Shown piece by piece: positions 17,464-26,642 of a DNA stretch of 64,000 bases. The notes under the pieces are model-generated. The model saw only the letters and a list, made by a program, of their open reading frames with translations, searched no databases and was not told the origin of the DNA. Position 1 is the first letter of the stretch; every line of letters starts with the position of its first letter. This DNA comes from an uncultured Bacilli bacterium (lineage in GTDB: Bacteria > Bacillota_I > Bacilli_A > RF39 > UBA660): assembly GCA_910578855.1 (NCBI GenBank), contig CAJTRV010000001.1:55081-119080 (forward strand), given 5' to 3'. Made by a program: the position numbers and the translations under genes.

Positions 17464-17492
17464 GTGACAAAGAAGTATTTATTTGATAAAAT
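17464..17492 (+). promoter_or_regulatory. Promoter of the nucleoside-kinase-like gene
   Basis: GTGACA (17464-17469) and TAAAAT (17487-17492) with a 17-base spacer; it supports a start at 17521 rather than earlier in the frame. Confidence 0.65.
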
Positions 17493-17520
17493 GTATATGA
17501 ATAGAATAAGAGGGATCCAT

Positions 17521-19185
17521 ATGAGTTCAATAAACGTGAATTATAAAGATCTAGAGATAAAAACTTATAATCCAAATACGAGTTTTTTAGAGATCAGTAA
17601 AGATTTTCGTAAGTATTATAATTATCCTATTTTAATTGCTAAAGTAGATAATCATATTACATATTTAAACGAAGTTGTTACAAGGGATTGTAAGGTTAGT
17701 TTTTATGATCGTAGTAGTAATGTTGGAAATAGTGTGTATGAAAATACGGTTCATTTTATGATGATCGTTGCGATTAAAAAGTTACTTGGATTAGATGCGG
17801 AAGTCGTGATTGAGCATTCGATGGACAATGGGGTATATTGCGAATTGATCAATCGTGATGTTGATATTGATATCATTCGCAAGATTGAGGCCAAGATGCA
17901 TGAATTAACTGCTGATGATTTGGCAATTACCAAGGTAAATGTTTCCCGAATTGATGCGATGCAGTATTTTATGCGTAAGAAACAATTTGATAAAGTGAAA
18001 GTTTTAAAGTATATCAGTAATACATTTATCAATTTATATCGTTTGGATAATATTTATGATTATTTTTATGGTGAATTAGCGCCTCGAACCAAAGTAATTG
18101 ATGAGTTTAGATTAACATATATTCGTGGGAATGGTTTTATTTTAAGTTATCCCAATACGACGAATCCAGAGTGTACATTAGATTATGTACATCATCGTCG
18201 TTTATTTGATACGTTCCTAGATTATACCAAATGGGGTCGTATTTTAGATGTTCAAAATGCCGCTGATTTAAATGAGTATGTTTCAACTGGGGCTTATGAT
18301 GAATTGATTCGTATATCTGAGGCCTACTATGACGGACAGTTGTCGAATGTTGCGGATGAGATTTATGATAATAAGGAAAATATTAAATTGGTTTTGATTG
18401 CTGGTCCGACTTCAAGTGGAAAGACGACGACATCTAAAAAATTAGAAGTGTACTTGCGAAGTAAAGGGATTTTGACCCATCAAATTTCAATTGATGACTA
18501 TTTCTTTGATCGCCAAGAAACACCACGTGATCAAAATGGAGATGTCGATTATGAATCGCTTCGGGCTATCGATGTGAATGCCTTTAATAAAGATTTATCG
18601 CGTTTATTACTGGGGGAACGGGTATTGTTACCAGAGTATAATTTTGTAGCCGGGAAACGAGAATATAAGAAGAAATGGTTGCAATTGAAGACGAAAAATG
18701 ACATTATTATTATCGAAGGATTACATGGATTAAATGAAGAGTTGACGATGTCAATTGAACGGCGTTATAAGTATAAAATATTTTTAAGTCCACTTACGCA
18801 ATTGAATATTGATAACCATAGTCGGATTCATACTAGTGATACACGTATTTTAAGACGAATCGTTCGGGATAATCGTTTCCGAGGGTATTCTGCGACTGAT
18901 ACGATTAAACAGTGGAAAAAGGTACGAAAGGGAGAACATAAGTATATTTACCCATACCAAGATGAAGCCGATGCGATCATCAATTCAGCCTTAACTTATG
19001 AACTAGGTGTATTAAAGACATATGCAGAACCGTTACTATTTTCAGTCGATGAGGCCGAGGATATTTATCCTGAGGCATTAAGACTGATTAACTTTCTACG
19101 GAATTTCTTACCGATTCCGAGTGAAGAGGTACCAAATGATTCCGTGTTAAGAGAATTTATTGGAAATAGTTGTTTTAGAAAATAG
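17521..19185 (+). CDS. Uridine-kinase-like nucleoside kinase with an N-terminal threonyl-tRNA-synthetase-like region
   Basis: The 554-residue protein has an N-terminal half resembling the editing-type SAD domain of threonyl-tRNA synthetase (about 50-200; HFMMIVAIKKLLG, HSMDNGVYC) and a C-terminal P-loop kinase domain with the Walker A AGPTSSGKTTT (about 295-305) and an IIIEGLHGLN Walker-B-type segment. This fused form is a known Firmicute type usually annotated as nucleoside or uridine kinase; the true substrate is unclear. ATG 17521 follows AGAGGGAT. It is followed 14 bases later by gap, so it probably heads the glycolytic transcript. Confidence 0.85.
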   Translation: MSSINVNYKDLEIKTYNPNTSFLEISKDFRKYYNYPILIAKVDNHITYLNEVVTRDCKVSFYDRSSNVGNSVYENTVHFMMIVAIKKLLGLDAEVVIEHSMDNGVYCELINRDVDIDIIRKIEAKMHELTADDLAITKVNVSRIDAMQYFMRKKQFDKVKVLKYISNTFINLYRLDNIYDYFYGELAPRTKVIDEFRLTYIRGNGFILSYPNTTNPECTLDYVHHRRLFDTFLDYTKWGRILDVQNAADLNEYVSTGAYDELIRISEAYYDGQLSNVADEIYDNKENIKLVLIAGPTSSGKTTTSKKLEVYLRSKGILTHQISIDDYFFDRQETPRDQNGDVDYESLRAIDVNAFNKDLSRLLLGERVLLPEYNFVAGKREYKKKWLQLKTKNDIIIIEGLHGLNEELTMSIERRYKYKIFLSPLTQLNIDNHSRIHTSDTRILRRIVRDNRFRGYSATDTIKQWKKVRKGEHKYIYPYQDEADAIINSALTYELGVLKTYAEPLLFSVDEAEDIYPEALRLINFLRNFLPIPSEEVPNDSVLREFIGNSCFRK

Positions 19186-19199
19186 AAAAGAGGAAAAAA

Positions 19200-20213
19200 A
19201 TGATAAGAGTAGCAATTAATGGATTTGGAAGAATTGGAAGACTTGTCTTCCGAATTATGGAAGAAGACCCTAATTTTGATGTCGTTGCCATTAACGATTT
19301 AACAGATGCGGAGCAATTGGCGTATTTATTAAAGTATGATACTTCTCATCGTACTTATCGAGTGAATGATATTACATCCGGTGAAGATTATATTGCCGTA
19401 TCTGACCATAAGGTAAAAGTATATAGCGAAAGAGACCCTAAGAATTTACCATGGGGTCAACTCGATATCGATATTGTTTTTGAATGTACAGGGTTGTTTG
19501 TAGACTATGAGAAAGCATATGATCATATTACGGCGGGTGCGAAGAAAGTATTGATTTCAGCACCTGGAAAAGGAGATATGAAGACGATTGTTTACAATGT
19601 TAACAATCATGTTTTAGATGGAACTGAGTCTGTTATTAGTGCTGCAAGTTGTACAACCAACTGTCTAGCACCCGTAGCTGATGTCTTAGATCGGACGTTT
19701 GGAATTGTCAAAGGATATATGACTACGGTTCATGCCTATACCAATGATCAAGCGGTTTTAGATGTTGCACATAAAAAAGGAATTCGGGCTCGTCGCGGGC
19801 GAGCTGCAGCTGCAAATATTGTGCCATCTAGTACTGGAGCAGCTAGAGCCGTTGGTCTTGTTTTACCACAGTTAAAAGGAAAATTAGATGGAAGTGCCCT
19901 TCGGGTACCAACGACTACAGGATCAGTTGTCGATTTAACGGTTGAACTTAAGAGGCATGTTAGTGTAGAAGAAATTAACGAGGCATTCCGACAAAATACC
20001 AATGAAACATTAGGGTTTACAATGGATCCTATTGTATCAAGTGATATTATTGGATCATACCATGGTAGTTTAGTTGATGGACTTTTAACGAGTATCTTAG
20101 AAGTAGATGGAAAACAACTGGTAAAAGTTGTTGCTTGGTATGATAATGAAATGAGTTACAGTGCGCAAATGGTTCGAACAGCCCTTTATATTGGAAATTT
20201 AATGAATAAATAA
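19200..20213 (+). CDS. gap: Glyceraldehyde-3-phosphate dehydrogenase
   Basis: Oxidises and phosphorylates glyceraldehyde 3-phosphate in glycolysis. The 337-residue protein has the NAD-binding INGFGRIGR, the catalytic Cys151 in SCTTNC, His178 in VHAYTNDQ and the RRGRAAAANIVPSSTGAA phosphate-binding region. The ATG follows AGAGGAAAA. It lies 14 bases after the kinase-like gene and ends at a terminator, but pgk and tpiA follow further downstream. Confidence 0.98.
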   Translation: MIRVAINGFGRIGRLVFRIMEEDPNFDVVAINDLTDAEQLAYLLKYDTSHRTYRVNDITSGEDYIAVSDHKVKVYSERDPKNLPWGQLDIDIVFECTGLFVDYEKAYDHITAGAKKVLISAPGKGDMKTIVYNVNNHVLDGTESVISAASCTTNCLAPVADVLDRTFGIVKGYMTTVHAYTNDQAVLDVAHKKGIRARRGRAAAANIVPSSTGAARAVGLVLPQLKGKLDGSALRVPTTTGSVVDLTVELKRHVSVEEINEAFRQNTNETLGFTMDPIVSSDIIGSYHGSLVDGLLTSILEVDGKQLVKVVAWYDNEMSYSAQMVRTALYIGNLMNK

Positions 20214-20227
20214 GAGTAAACGTAATA

Positions 20228-20262
20228 AAGCTGGTCTTCAAAACGGAAGACTAGTTTTTTAA
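20228..20262 (+). terminator. Terminator of gap
   Basis: AAGCTGGTCTTC pairs with GAAGACTAGTTT (with G-T pairs) and a T run follows. Confidence 0.85.
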
Positions 20263-20286
20263 ATTCTTACTTTTTTGTCATATAGA

Positions 20287-20315
20287 TTGAAAAAAGATAG
20301 GAAATGTTATAAAAT
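20287..20315 (+). promoter_or_regulatory. Promoter of the pseudopilin-pgk operon
   Basis: TTGAAA (20287-20292) and TAAAAT (20310-20315) with a 17-base spacer. Confidence 0.75.
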
Positions 20316-20338
20316 AGTTGTAGATTATAGGTGAGAAT

Positions 20339-20707
20339 ATGAAATTACGAAATTGGGGATTTACATTAATCGAGATGTTGGGAGTCTTTACAATTCTAGC
20401 AATTATTATGATTATAAGTTTACCAGCGATTACGAAAAATTTAAAAAAGAATGAAGTAAATAAGTATGAAGCCTTTATCAAAAGTGCTGAGTTAGCAGCT
20501 GAGACTTATATTGAATCGCATCGTGAGTCTTATCCATCTCTCAATAATGTTGGAGGTTCTGCAACTGTTACCCTTGAATTATTGAAGCGTGAAAATTTAA
20601 TTGATGATATTCCAAAGAGACCTGATGGAAGTACGATTAGTACTGCAACCACGATTCGCGCATATGTTAATAATGATAAAATAATTACTTACACGTATCA
20701 AGAATGA
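20339..20707 (+). CDS. Type IV pilin-like (pseudopilin) protein
   Basis: Small 122-residue protein with a class III signal: a short basic leader, then G-FTLIEMLGV (Gly7 cleavage site, Glu at +5) and a hydrophobic helix to about residue 30. The rest is a globular domain without cysteines. It would need a prepilin peptidase, which is not in the window. It is transcribed with pgk: its stop lies a few bases before the pgk ribosome-binding site. Pilin genes inside a glycolytic operon are unusual. Confidence 0.85.
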   Translation: MKLRNWGFTLIEMLGVFTILAIIMIISLPAITKNLKKNEVNKYEAFIKSAELAAETYIESHRESYPSLNNVGGSATVTLELLKRENLIDDIPKRPDGSTISTATTIRAYVNNDKIITYTYQE

Positions 20708-20718
20708 AGGAGGAAGCA

Positions 20719-21906
20719 ATGAAAAAGACAATCAAAGATTTTAATTTACAAAATAAGACGGTGCTGATCCGTTGTGACTTTAATGTCCCGATGCAGGATG
20801 GGGTGATTACTGATAACAATCGGATTGTTAGTAGTTTAAGTACGATTCAGTATGCGATTCAGCAGCAAGCTAAAGTAGTATTGTTGTCGCATTTGGGGCG
20901 TGTCACAACCGAGGAAGATAAGCTACAAAAAACACTAAAACCAGTTGCAGAAATGCTAGCTGATTTACTTGATATGCCAATTCGGTTTGTCAATACAACG
21001 CATGGGGAGATTCTTGAACAGAGTATTCAGGAGTTAAAACCAGGAGAAGTGTTGCTTATGGAAAATACCCGGTTTGAAGATGTTCCTGGTAAATTTGAGA
21101 GTAAGAACAATCCATCGCTTGGGAAATACTGGGCTTCCTTAGGTGATATCTATATCAATGATGCCTTTGGAACGAGTCATCGATCTCATGCTTCTAATGT
21201 TGGGATAGCATCGTATTTACCAAGTGGAATTGGATTTTTAATCGAACAAGAATTACAAGTGATGGGAGGTTCAATTACGAATCCTGAACATCCTTTTGTT
21301 GTTATCTTAGGAGGATCTAAGGTAAGTGATAAAATTGGTGTAATTCAAAATCTCGTTCATATTGCTGATAAGATTTTAGTGGGTGGAGGAATTGCCAACA
21401 CGTTCTTAAAAGCAAAGGGGTATGAAATTGGGGCCTCTTTAGTGGATAACGAATCACTTGATTTTTGTAAAGAAATGTTAACTCGTTATCCTGATAAGAT
21501 TATTTTGCCAGTGGATGTTGTTACAGCCACGGAAATCAGTGATCAAGCTCCTGTTAAAAAGTGTAGTGTTGATGCGGTCATGACATCCGATATTATTCTT
21601 GATTTAGGTCCTGATACGATTGATTTATATCGAACACAATTAAAAGATAGTGCGACCATTGTATGGAACGGGACGGTAGGAATGACGGAACTTAATAACT
21701 TTATTCATGGAACCAAAGCATTATGTGATATTATAAGCAAAGAAATTGCGACGACGATTATCGGTGGTGGTGATACTGCTGGGGCTGTGATTGGACTTGG
21801 TTATAAAGAAAAAATGTCTCATATCTCAACTGGTGGTGGGGCCTCATTGGAATTATTAGAAGGTAAGATATTACCAGGGATTGATATAATCGATGATATG
21901 GAATGA
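20719..21906 (+). CDS. pgk: Phosphoglycerate kinase
   Basis: Makes ATP from 1,3-bisphosphoglycerate. The 395-residue protein has RCDFNVP near the N terminus, LLSHLGR, the FGTSHRSHAS hinge region and the C-terminal GGGDTAG nucleotide-binding motif. ATG 20719 follows AAGGAGGAA; the longer frame overlaps the preceding stop. It is followed 18 bases later by a flippase-like membrane gene, continuing the operon toward tpiA. Confidence 0.98.
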   Translation: MKKTIKDFNLQNKTVLIRCDFNVPMQDGVITDNNRIVSSLSTIQYAIQQQAKVVLLSHLGRVTTEEDKLQKTLKPVAEMLADLLDMPIRFVNTTHGEILEQSIQELKPGEVLLMENTRFEDVPGKFESKNNPSLGKYWASLGDIYINDAFGTSHRSHASNVGIASYLPSGIGFLIEQELQVMGGSITNPEHPFVVILGGSKVSDKIGVIQNLVHIADKILVGGGIANTFLKAKGYEIGASLVDNESLDFCKEMLTRYPDKIILPVDVVTATEISDQAPVKKCSVDAVMTSDIILDLGPDTIDLYRTQLKDSATIVWNGTVGMTELNNFIHGTKALCDIISKEIATTIIGGGDTAGAVIGLGYKEKMSHISTGGGASLELLEGKILPGIDIIDDME

Positions 21907-21924
21907 TGAAGCTAAGGTGATAGA

Positions 21925-22938
21925 ATGAAAAAAAATAATACGCGAAATAAACTTAATATTGCAGTATTAGTTTTGATTACAATTTTGGTGTTATTTTTTT
22001 CCTTGAAAGATGATTTCAACGAAGTAATCAAAGAGATTTTAATGGTTAATCCATGGTGGTTATTTGTTGGCATGTTCCTTATTTTATCTTACTTTTTTTT
22101 AAGAAGTATTGATCTATATTATCTGATTAGACGGGTTAATCCTGATTATACGTTAAAAAAAGCGGTAAAGCTTACGATCTCGACCCAATTTTTTAACGCC
22201 ATTACACCGTTTGCTACGGGTGGACAACCCTTCCAAATATACATGTTAAAAAAGGATGGGATTCGAATTCCTGAGGGAACCAATATTATCGTTCAAAATT
22301 TTATTTTATACCAGATTGCCCTGGTATTTCTAGGGATTGTTGCGCTTACGACCAATTACTTTTGTCACTTTTATAAAGAAATTGATCTTTTAAAAAACTT
22401 GGTAACATTTGGTTTTGCAATGAACTTTTTGGTGATTGTTGGTCTGTTTGTTATCTCATTTGCCAAAAACTTTAATAAGCGATTGACACGTTTTGTGATT
22501 GATCTTTTAACCAAGCTTAAAATAGTTAAAGATCCCGATGCCAAAAAAAAAGAATGGGAAGCTTATATCAATCGGTTTCATAAGGGAGCTAAGATTTTAG
22601 TATCAGATAAAGTCTATTTTATTCAGGCTGTTTCCCGTAATGTATTAGCACTTATCTGTCTTTATCTCGTTCCTCTTGCCATTGTATATAGTATGGGTGA
22701 TTACACGAGCCTAGATGGAATTAAAACAATTGTTACTAGTGCATATGTAATGTTGATTGGTTCATTTGTTCCTATTCCTGGTGGAACTGGTGGTCTTGAA
22801 TACGGATATGTAGCATTCTTTGGAAACTTCTTAGGTGGAAGTACTTTAAAGGCTAGCATGTTACTATGGCGATTCTTTACCTACTATTTTGGAATGTTGA
22901 TTGGCGCAATTACATTTAATGTGAAAGGAAAGAAGTAA
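21925..22938 (+). CDS. Lysylphosphatidylglycerol-synthase/flippase-type membrane protein
   Basis: Integral membrane protein of 337 residues with about eight hydrophobic helices and the family signatures FFNAITPFATGGQP (about residues 90-103) and PIPGGTGGLEYG (about 282-293), as in the membrane domain of MprF-like proteins. It lacks the synthetase domain, so it probably moves or senses a lipid rather than making lysyl-phosphatidylglycerol. One base separates it from the next glycosyltransferase, with which it likely cooperates in glycolipid formation (inference). Confidence 0.85.
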   Translation: MKKNNTRNKLNIAVLVLITILVLFFSLKDDFNEVIKEILMVNPWWLFVGMFLILSYFFLRSIDLYYLIRRVNPDYTLKKAVKLTISTQFFNAITPFATGGQPFQIYMLKKDGIRIPEGTNIIVQNFILYQIALVFLGIVALTTNYFCHFYKEIDLLKNLVTFGFAMNFLVIVGLFVISFAKNFNKRLTRFVIDLLTKLKIVKDPDAKKKEWEAYINRFHKGAKILVSDKVYFIQAVSRNVLALICLYLVPLAIVYSMGDYTSLDGIKTIVTSAYVMLIGSFVPIPGGTGGLEYGYVAFFGNFLGGSTLKASMLLWRFFTYYFGMLIGAITFNVKGKK

Positions 22939-22939
22939 T

Positions 22940-24172
22940 ATGAGAATTGGATTATTTACAGATACCTATCCACCTTATATCAATGGAGTATCTACTAGTA
23001 TTGCCATGTTACAAAATGCTTTAGAAAAACAAGGACATGAGGTTTTTATCGTTACAGTAAATGCTGAAAAAATGAAGTATGAAAATGAAGAGAAAGTGAT
23101 TCGAATTCCCGGAATTCCCATTGGTATTTACGATTATCGTTTGACGGGAATTTATCCGCTTCGGGCGATTGAAAAAATTAGAAAGTGGAATTTGGATGTC
23201 ATTCATTCTCATACGGAATTTGGAGTTGGAACTTTTGCTCGTTTGATTGCTAAACAATTAAATATTCCATTGGTTCATACCTATCATACGATGTATGAAG
23301 ATTATGTTCACTATATTACCAAGGGTTATTTTAATCGGTCAAGTAAAAAAATTGTTGAATATCTGACGAAGTTTTACTGTGATAAAACTGCGACGGAGCT
23401 TATTGTTCCAACTAAAAAAACGTATGATTTATTTAAAGAAAAGTATAAAGTGGATCGTAATGTTCACATTGTTCCAACAGGGATTGAAGTAGAACGATTT
23501 TATAAAGAACAGTTTAAGAGGCAAGAAATTGCTGATTTAAGACATCAACTTGGTCTTAGTAGCGATGATTTTGTTACATTATTTGTAGGTAGACTAGGAG
23601 ATGAAAAGAGCGTTAATGTTTTAATTGAAGCGCAAGCCAGTTTGGTAAGAACCAATCCTAACAGTAAGTTGTTAATTGTTGGTGATGGACCAGATATGGA
23701 AAAATTCCAAAAATTAGTCGAACGGCTTCGAATTAAAAAGAGGGTTATTTTTACAGGGAAAGTGCCTTGGGAAGATGTACCAAAGTATTATCAATTGGCA
23801 AATTTGTTCGCAACTGCTTCTAAAACGGAGACACAAGGATTAACGGTAATTGAAGCGATGGCAGCATCAATTCCTGTTTTGGCCGTAGATGATGAGGCCT
23901 TTCGCATGGTTGTTGTAAATGGGCTAAATGGTTATTTATTTGATAATAAAAGAAAGTATAAAAAGTTGGTTCGCTCATTGATGGAGGATCCAAAACAGTT
24001 AACGAATATGAGCAAACAAGCGCGGATTACTGCTGATGCGCATTCGGCAAAGTATTTTGCAGAAAAAGTCTTAGATGTCTATAAAACAGCACTTGGTGAT
24101 CGAGTGATGAGGAAACAAGGTTTTATGACACGGTTTAAAGCTTCATTAAAGAAGGGATTCAATGGAAAATAA
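22940..24172 (+). CDS. GT4-family glycosyltransferase, diacylglycerol glucosyltransferase-like
   Basis: The 410-residue enzyme has the GT-B fold markers: TDTYPPYINGVSTS at the N terminus, HSHTEFG, a P-T-G-I-E hinge (about 175-180), FVGRLGDEKS and ETQGLTVIEAMA (about 295-306), where the Glu residues bind the nucleotide sugar. The pattern fits 1,2-diacylglycerol 3-glucosyltransferases, which make membrane glycolipid and lipoteichoic-acid anchors; the exact product is not certain. It overlaps tpiA by eleven bases. Confidence 0.85.
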   Translation: MRIGLFTDTYPPYINGVSTSIAMLQNALEKQGHEVFIVTVNAEKMKYENEEKVIRIPGIPIGIYDYRLTGIYPLRAIEKIRKWNLDVIHSHTEFGVGTFARLIAKQLNIPLVHTYHTMYEDYVHYITKGYFNRSSKKIVEYLTKFYCDKTATELIVPTKKTYDLFKEKYKVDRNVHIVPTGIEVERFYKEQFKRQEIADLRHQLGLSSDDFVTLFVGRLGDEKSVNVLIEAQASLVRTNPNSKLLIVGDGPDMEKFQKLVERLRIKKRVIFTGKVPWEDVPKYYQLANLFATASKTETQGLTVIEAMAASIPVLAVDDEAFRMVVVNGLNGYLFDNKRKYKKLVRSLMEDPKQLTNMSKQARITADAHSAKYFAEKVLDVYKTALGDRVMRKQGFMTRFKASLKKGFNGK

Positions 24173-24890
24173 GAAATTAGTTGTTGCCAATTTAAAGATG
24201 TATCTTAGTACCTCTGATATTGCTACCTATTTAAAAAAAATAGCGCCGTTAGAAAGACAAAACGTTATCTTTTGTCCAACAAGTATTTATCTTCCATATT
24301 TTGTTGGACATGGATATGGAGTAGGAATTCAAAATGTTGCTGCTACTGAGTTAGGGGCATACACAGGTGAAGTTAGTGCGATTCAAGCTGCTGGTCTAGG
24401 TGTTCAATATGCGATATTAGGCCATAGTGAACGTCGTCAATACTTTGGGGAGACAAATGCCCAAATTCATCAAAAAATAATCCAGTGTCTCAGGGCTAAG
24501 ATGACACCGATCGTCTGTATTGGTGAGACCGCGGAAGAATATCAGAAGCAACAGACCAAGGAAGTTTTAAAACAACAAATCATCGCTTGTTTCCGTGATT
24601 TACCAGCGGAAGCTATTTCAAAGGTAATTATCGCCTATGAACCTATTTGGGCGATAGGAACAGGTAAGATTCCTCGTAATGAAGAAATTACGGAAATTGC
24701 CTCAGAGATAAAACATATTGTAGTAGAGAAGTTTCATTGCCATATGATACCAGTATTATATGGTGGAAGTATTAAATGTTCAAATATTGAGCAATTAGAA
24801 AACATCAAGAATATCGATGGATATTTAATTGGGAAGGCCTCTACGACTGAAGAATTTTTTCGTTTGTTAGAAGTCGTTTATTATAAATGA
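24162..24890 (+). CDS. tpiA: Triosephosphate isomerase
   Basis: Interconverts dihydroxyacetone phosphate and glyceraldehyde 3-phosphate. The 242-residue barrel has Asn10 and Lys12 (NLKM, where most enzymes have NWKM), catalytic His88 in GHSERR and Glu160 in AYEPIWAIGTG. It starts inside the glycosyltransferase gene, so it is translationally coupled to it. With gap, pgk and gpmI nearby this locus carries the triose part of glycolysis. Confidence 0.97.
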   Translation: MENKKLVVANLKMYLSTSDIATYLKKIAPLERQNVIFCPTSIYLPYFVGHGYGVGIQNVAATELGAYTGEVSAIQAAGLGVQYAILGHSERRQYFGETNAQIHQKIIQCLRAKMTPIVCIGETAEEYQKQQTKEVLKQQIIACFRDLPAEAISKVIIAYEPIWAIGTGKIPRNEEITEIASEIKHIVVEKFHCHMIPVLYGGSIKCSNIEQLENIKNIDGYLIGKASTTEEFFRLLEVVYYK

Positions 24891-24911
24891 CTTTTTTCTA
24901 TGAATGAGTGA

Positions 24912-24967
24912 TTCGACAAAACTAGCTAATAATTGCTCTTTCAAAAAAAGTAATAGTTTTGTATAAT
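24912..24967 (+). promoter_or_regulatory. Spo0A box and promoter in front of spo0A
   Basis: TTCGACAA at 24912-24919 is the exact complement of TTGTCGAA, the core 0A box. A -10 TATAAT lies at 24962-24967 with a poor -35 TTTCAA (24939-24944, 17-base spacer). The box is about 55 bases before the expected transcript start, a place suitable for autoregulation by Spo0A. Confidence 0.65.
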
Positions 24968-25011
24968 AAAGTTACGTGATAGAAGTACTAGAAGAAAGGA
25001 TAAAAAAGGGA

Positions 25012-25788
25012 ATGAAAAAAATAAAAGTTTTAATGATTGATGATAATATCAATCTCATTAATATGGTAAAGGAGTATTTTAGTAATCACGCTAGTATAGA
25101 GATTGCTTACACTGCAAATGATGGTGCTTTAGGGATCCATACAATTGAGAAAGAACATGGTAAATATGACGTTATTATTTTGGATTTAATTATGCCTAAT
25201 AAAGATGGATTATATGTGTTAAAAGAAATGCATAAACGTAAAATTACATCGAAAATTGTTGTTGCAACTAGTTATAATGCTCCCGATGTAATTCGGGAAG
25301 TGTCGGAATATGGAGTTAATTATTTTATTCTAAAACCATTCGAATTGAGTGATTTAGAAGATCGTATTTTAAATTTAAGCAAAGATGATAAACAAGAAAA
25401 TAAGAGTATTGATTTCCACTACAATAATTTACAAATTTCCATTACGAAGATATTACATGAACTTGGAATACCTTCTCATATAAAAGGATATCAATATATT
25501 AGAGAAGCAATCGGTATTATTTATGAACATCCAGAAACAATTGGTGGAATTACAAAGGAGTTATATCCAGAGTTAGCTGATCGTTTCAATACGACTGTAT
25601 CTCGTGTTGAAAGAGCGATTAGACATGCGATTGAAGTTAGCTGGAATCGAGCAAATTGGGAGCTAATGGAAGATATTTTTGGAAATAGTGTTGATATCGA
25701 TAAAGCCAAACCAACCAATTCAGAATTTATCGTAACGATTGCTGATAAATTAAAACTAGAGTTTCGTAAAGTCGGAGTAGTAAGCTAA
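25012..25788 (+). CDS. spo0A: Sporulation master regulator Spo0A
   Basis: Response regulator that commits cells to sporulation. The 258-residue protein has a receiver domain with Asp10/Asp11, phospho-acceptor Asp58 (ILDLIMP) and Lys108 (LKPF), and the Spo0A C-terminal DNA-binding domain, including [21 protein letters not shown] 25012 is preceded by AAGGG and by AGAAAGGA further up; the frame extends twelve codons upstream but lacks a better site. Monocistronic, with a terminator directly after it. Confidence 0.97.
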   Translation: MKKIKVLMIDDNINLINMVKEYFSNHASIEIAYTANDGALGIHTIEKEHGKYDVIILDLIMPNKDGLYVLKEMHKRKITSKIVVATSYNAPDVIREVSEYGVNYFILKPFELSDLEDRILNLSKDDKQENKSIDFHYNNLQISITKILHELGIPSHIKGYQYIREAIGIIYEHPETIGGITKELYPELADRFNTTVSRVERAIRHAIEVSWNRANWELMEDIFGNSVDIDKAKPTNSEFIVTIADKLKLEFRKVGVVS

Positions 25789-25802
25789 ATAGATTGTCAT
25801 GT

Positions 25803-25833
25803 AATCTCTTCAGAAAATGAAGGGATTTTTTTG
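25803..25833 (+). terminator. Terminator of spo0A
   Basis: AATCTCTTC (25803-25811) pairs with GAAGGGATT (25819-25827, G-T pair) and is followed by a T run. Confidence 0.85.
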
Positions 25834-26075
25834 TATAAGGAACATACATTGACGAAAGGAAAGAAAAAAATACCCATTCTAAAAAAGATGAGGGAATGAC
25901 AATACAAGTTGTTTTGAATGGTATATAGAAATTATCTTTCTCTTAAGATTTCCAAACTTAAAATTCCGTATGATTAAAAAGATCTTCCTATAAATTCTAT
26001 TCCAATTATTTATGTTTGTTGTACACAAATGGTTGACAAAATCACTGGTGGTGGTGGATTATGGAGATAGAATAG
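25834..26075. other. Intergenic stretch with no recognisable gene
   Basis: AT-rich, stop-dense in all frames. Nothing convincing is seen other than short poly-A runs; it is probably decayed sequence upstream of the leucine-rich-repeat remnant. Confidence 0.5.
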
Positions 26076-26495
26076 AAAAGAATGGAGAAATAGTGATGGA
26101 ACAGAAAATAAAAGTAGTTTAAATATTTATGCAGGTGCTTACCAAGGTCATATTGTGATTCCAGATGAAGTAACAATGATTGATCATGACGCTTTTAATG
26201 GAGCTAATATTCAATCGGTTTCTTTACCCCATCATCTTCAAAACATTGGTTATCGGGCTTTTAAAAGTAATCGCTTGGAACATGTGGAATTTAAGGGGGA
26301 TATTCCCGCAACATTAGGGGTTTCTATTTTTTGTCAGAATAATTTAACTACTAGTACAATTCAAGTACTAAAAGGAACATTAACTACCTATCAAAAGGCG
26401 ATGGGTGGAATCATTTTCAAATGAACTATCTTTCACCAAGTAAAACATGGTTTGGAAGTGATGACGATAGTCTACTAAGTGCATTTTATGAATAA
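26076..26495 (+). pseudogene. Remnant of a BspA-like leucine-rich-repeat surface protein
   Basis: From about 26076 the frame reads into a BspA-type (LRR_5) repeat: IPDEVTMIDHDAF, then VSLPHHLQNIGYRAF and LEHVEFKGDIP. It ends at TGA 26422-26424, but shifting frame by one recovers a further tail (SPSKTWFGSDDDSLL to TAA at 26493-26495), implying a frameshift. No start, signal peptide or anchor is present. It looks like the decayed C-terminal part of a surface protein. Confidence 0.6.
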
Positions 26496-26586
26496 AGTGA
26501 AAAGTAAATTGTGATTTAGGTAATTTAAGCTGAAAGTTATGTTTGCACTTATCTTTTGGTTATTATATTGGTTTTCGGTTGTTTTC

Positions 26587-26615
26587 TTGTTTCACTACAG
26601 ATTATATGATAAAAT
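26587..26615 (+). promoter_or_regulatory. Promoter of the LicD-family gene
   Basis: TTGTTT (26587-26592) and TAAAAT (26610-26615) with a 17-base spacer. Confidence 0.6.
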
Positions 26616-26642
26616 ATAGGTAGAATTTATGTGGGTGATAAA

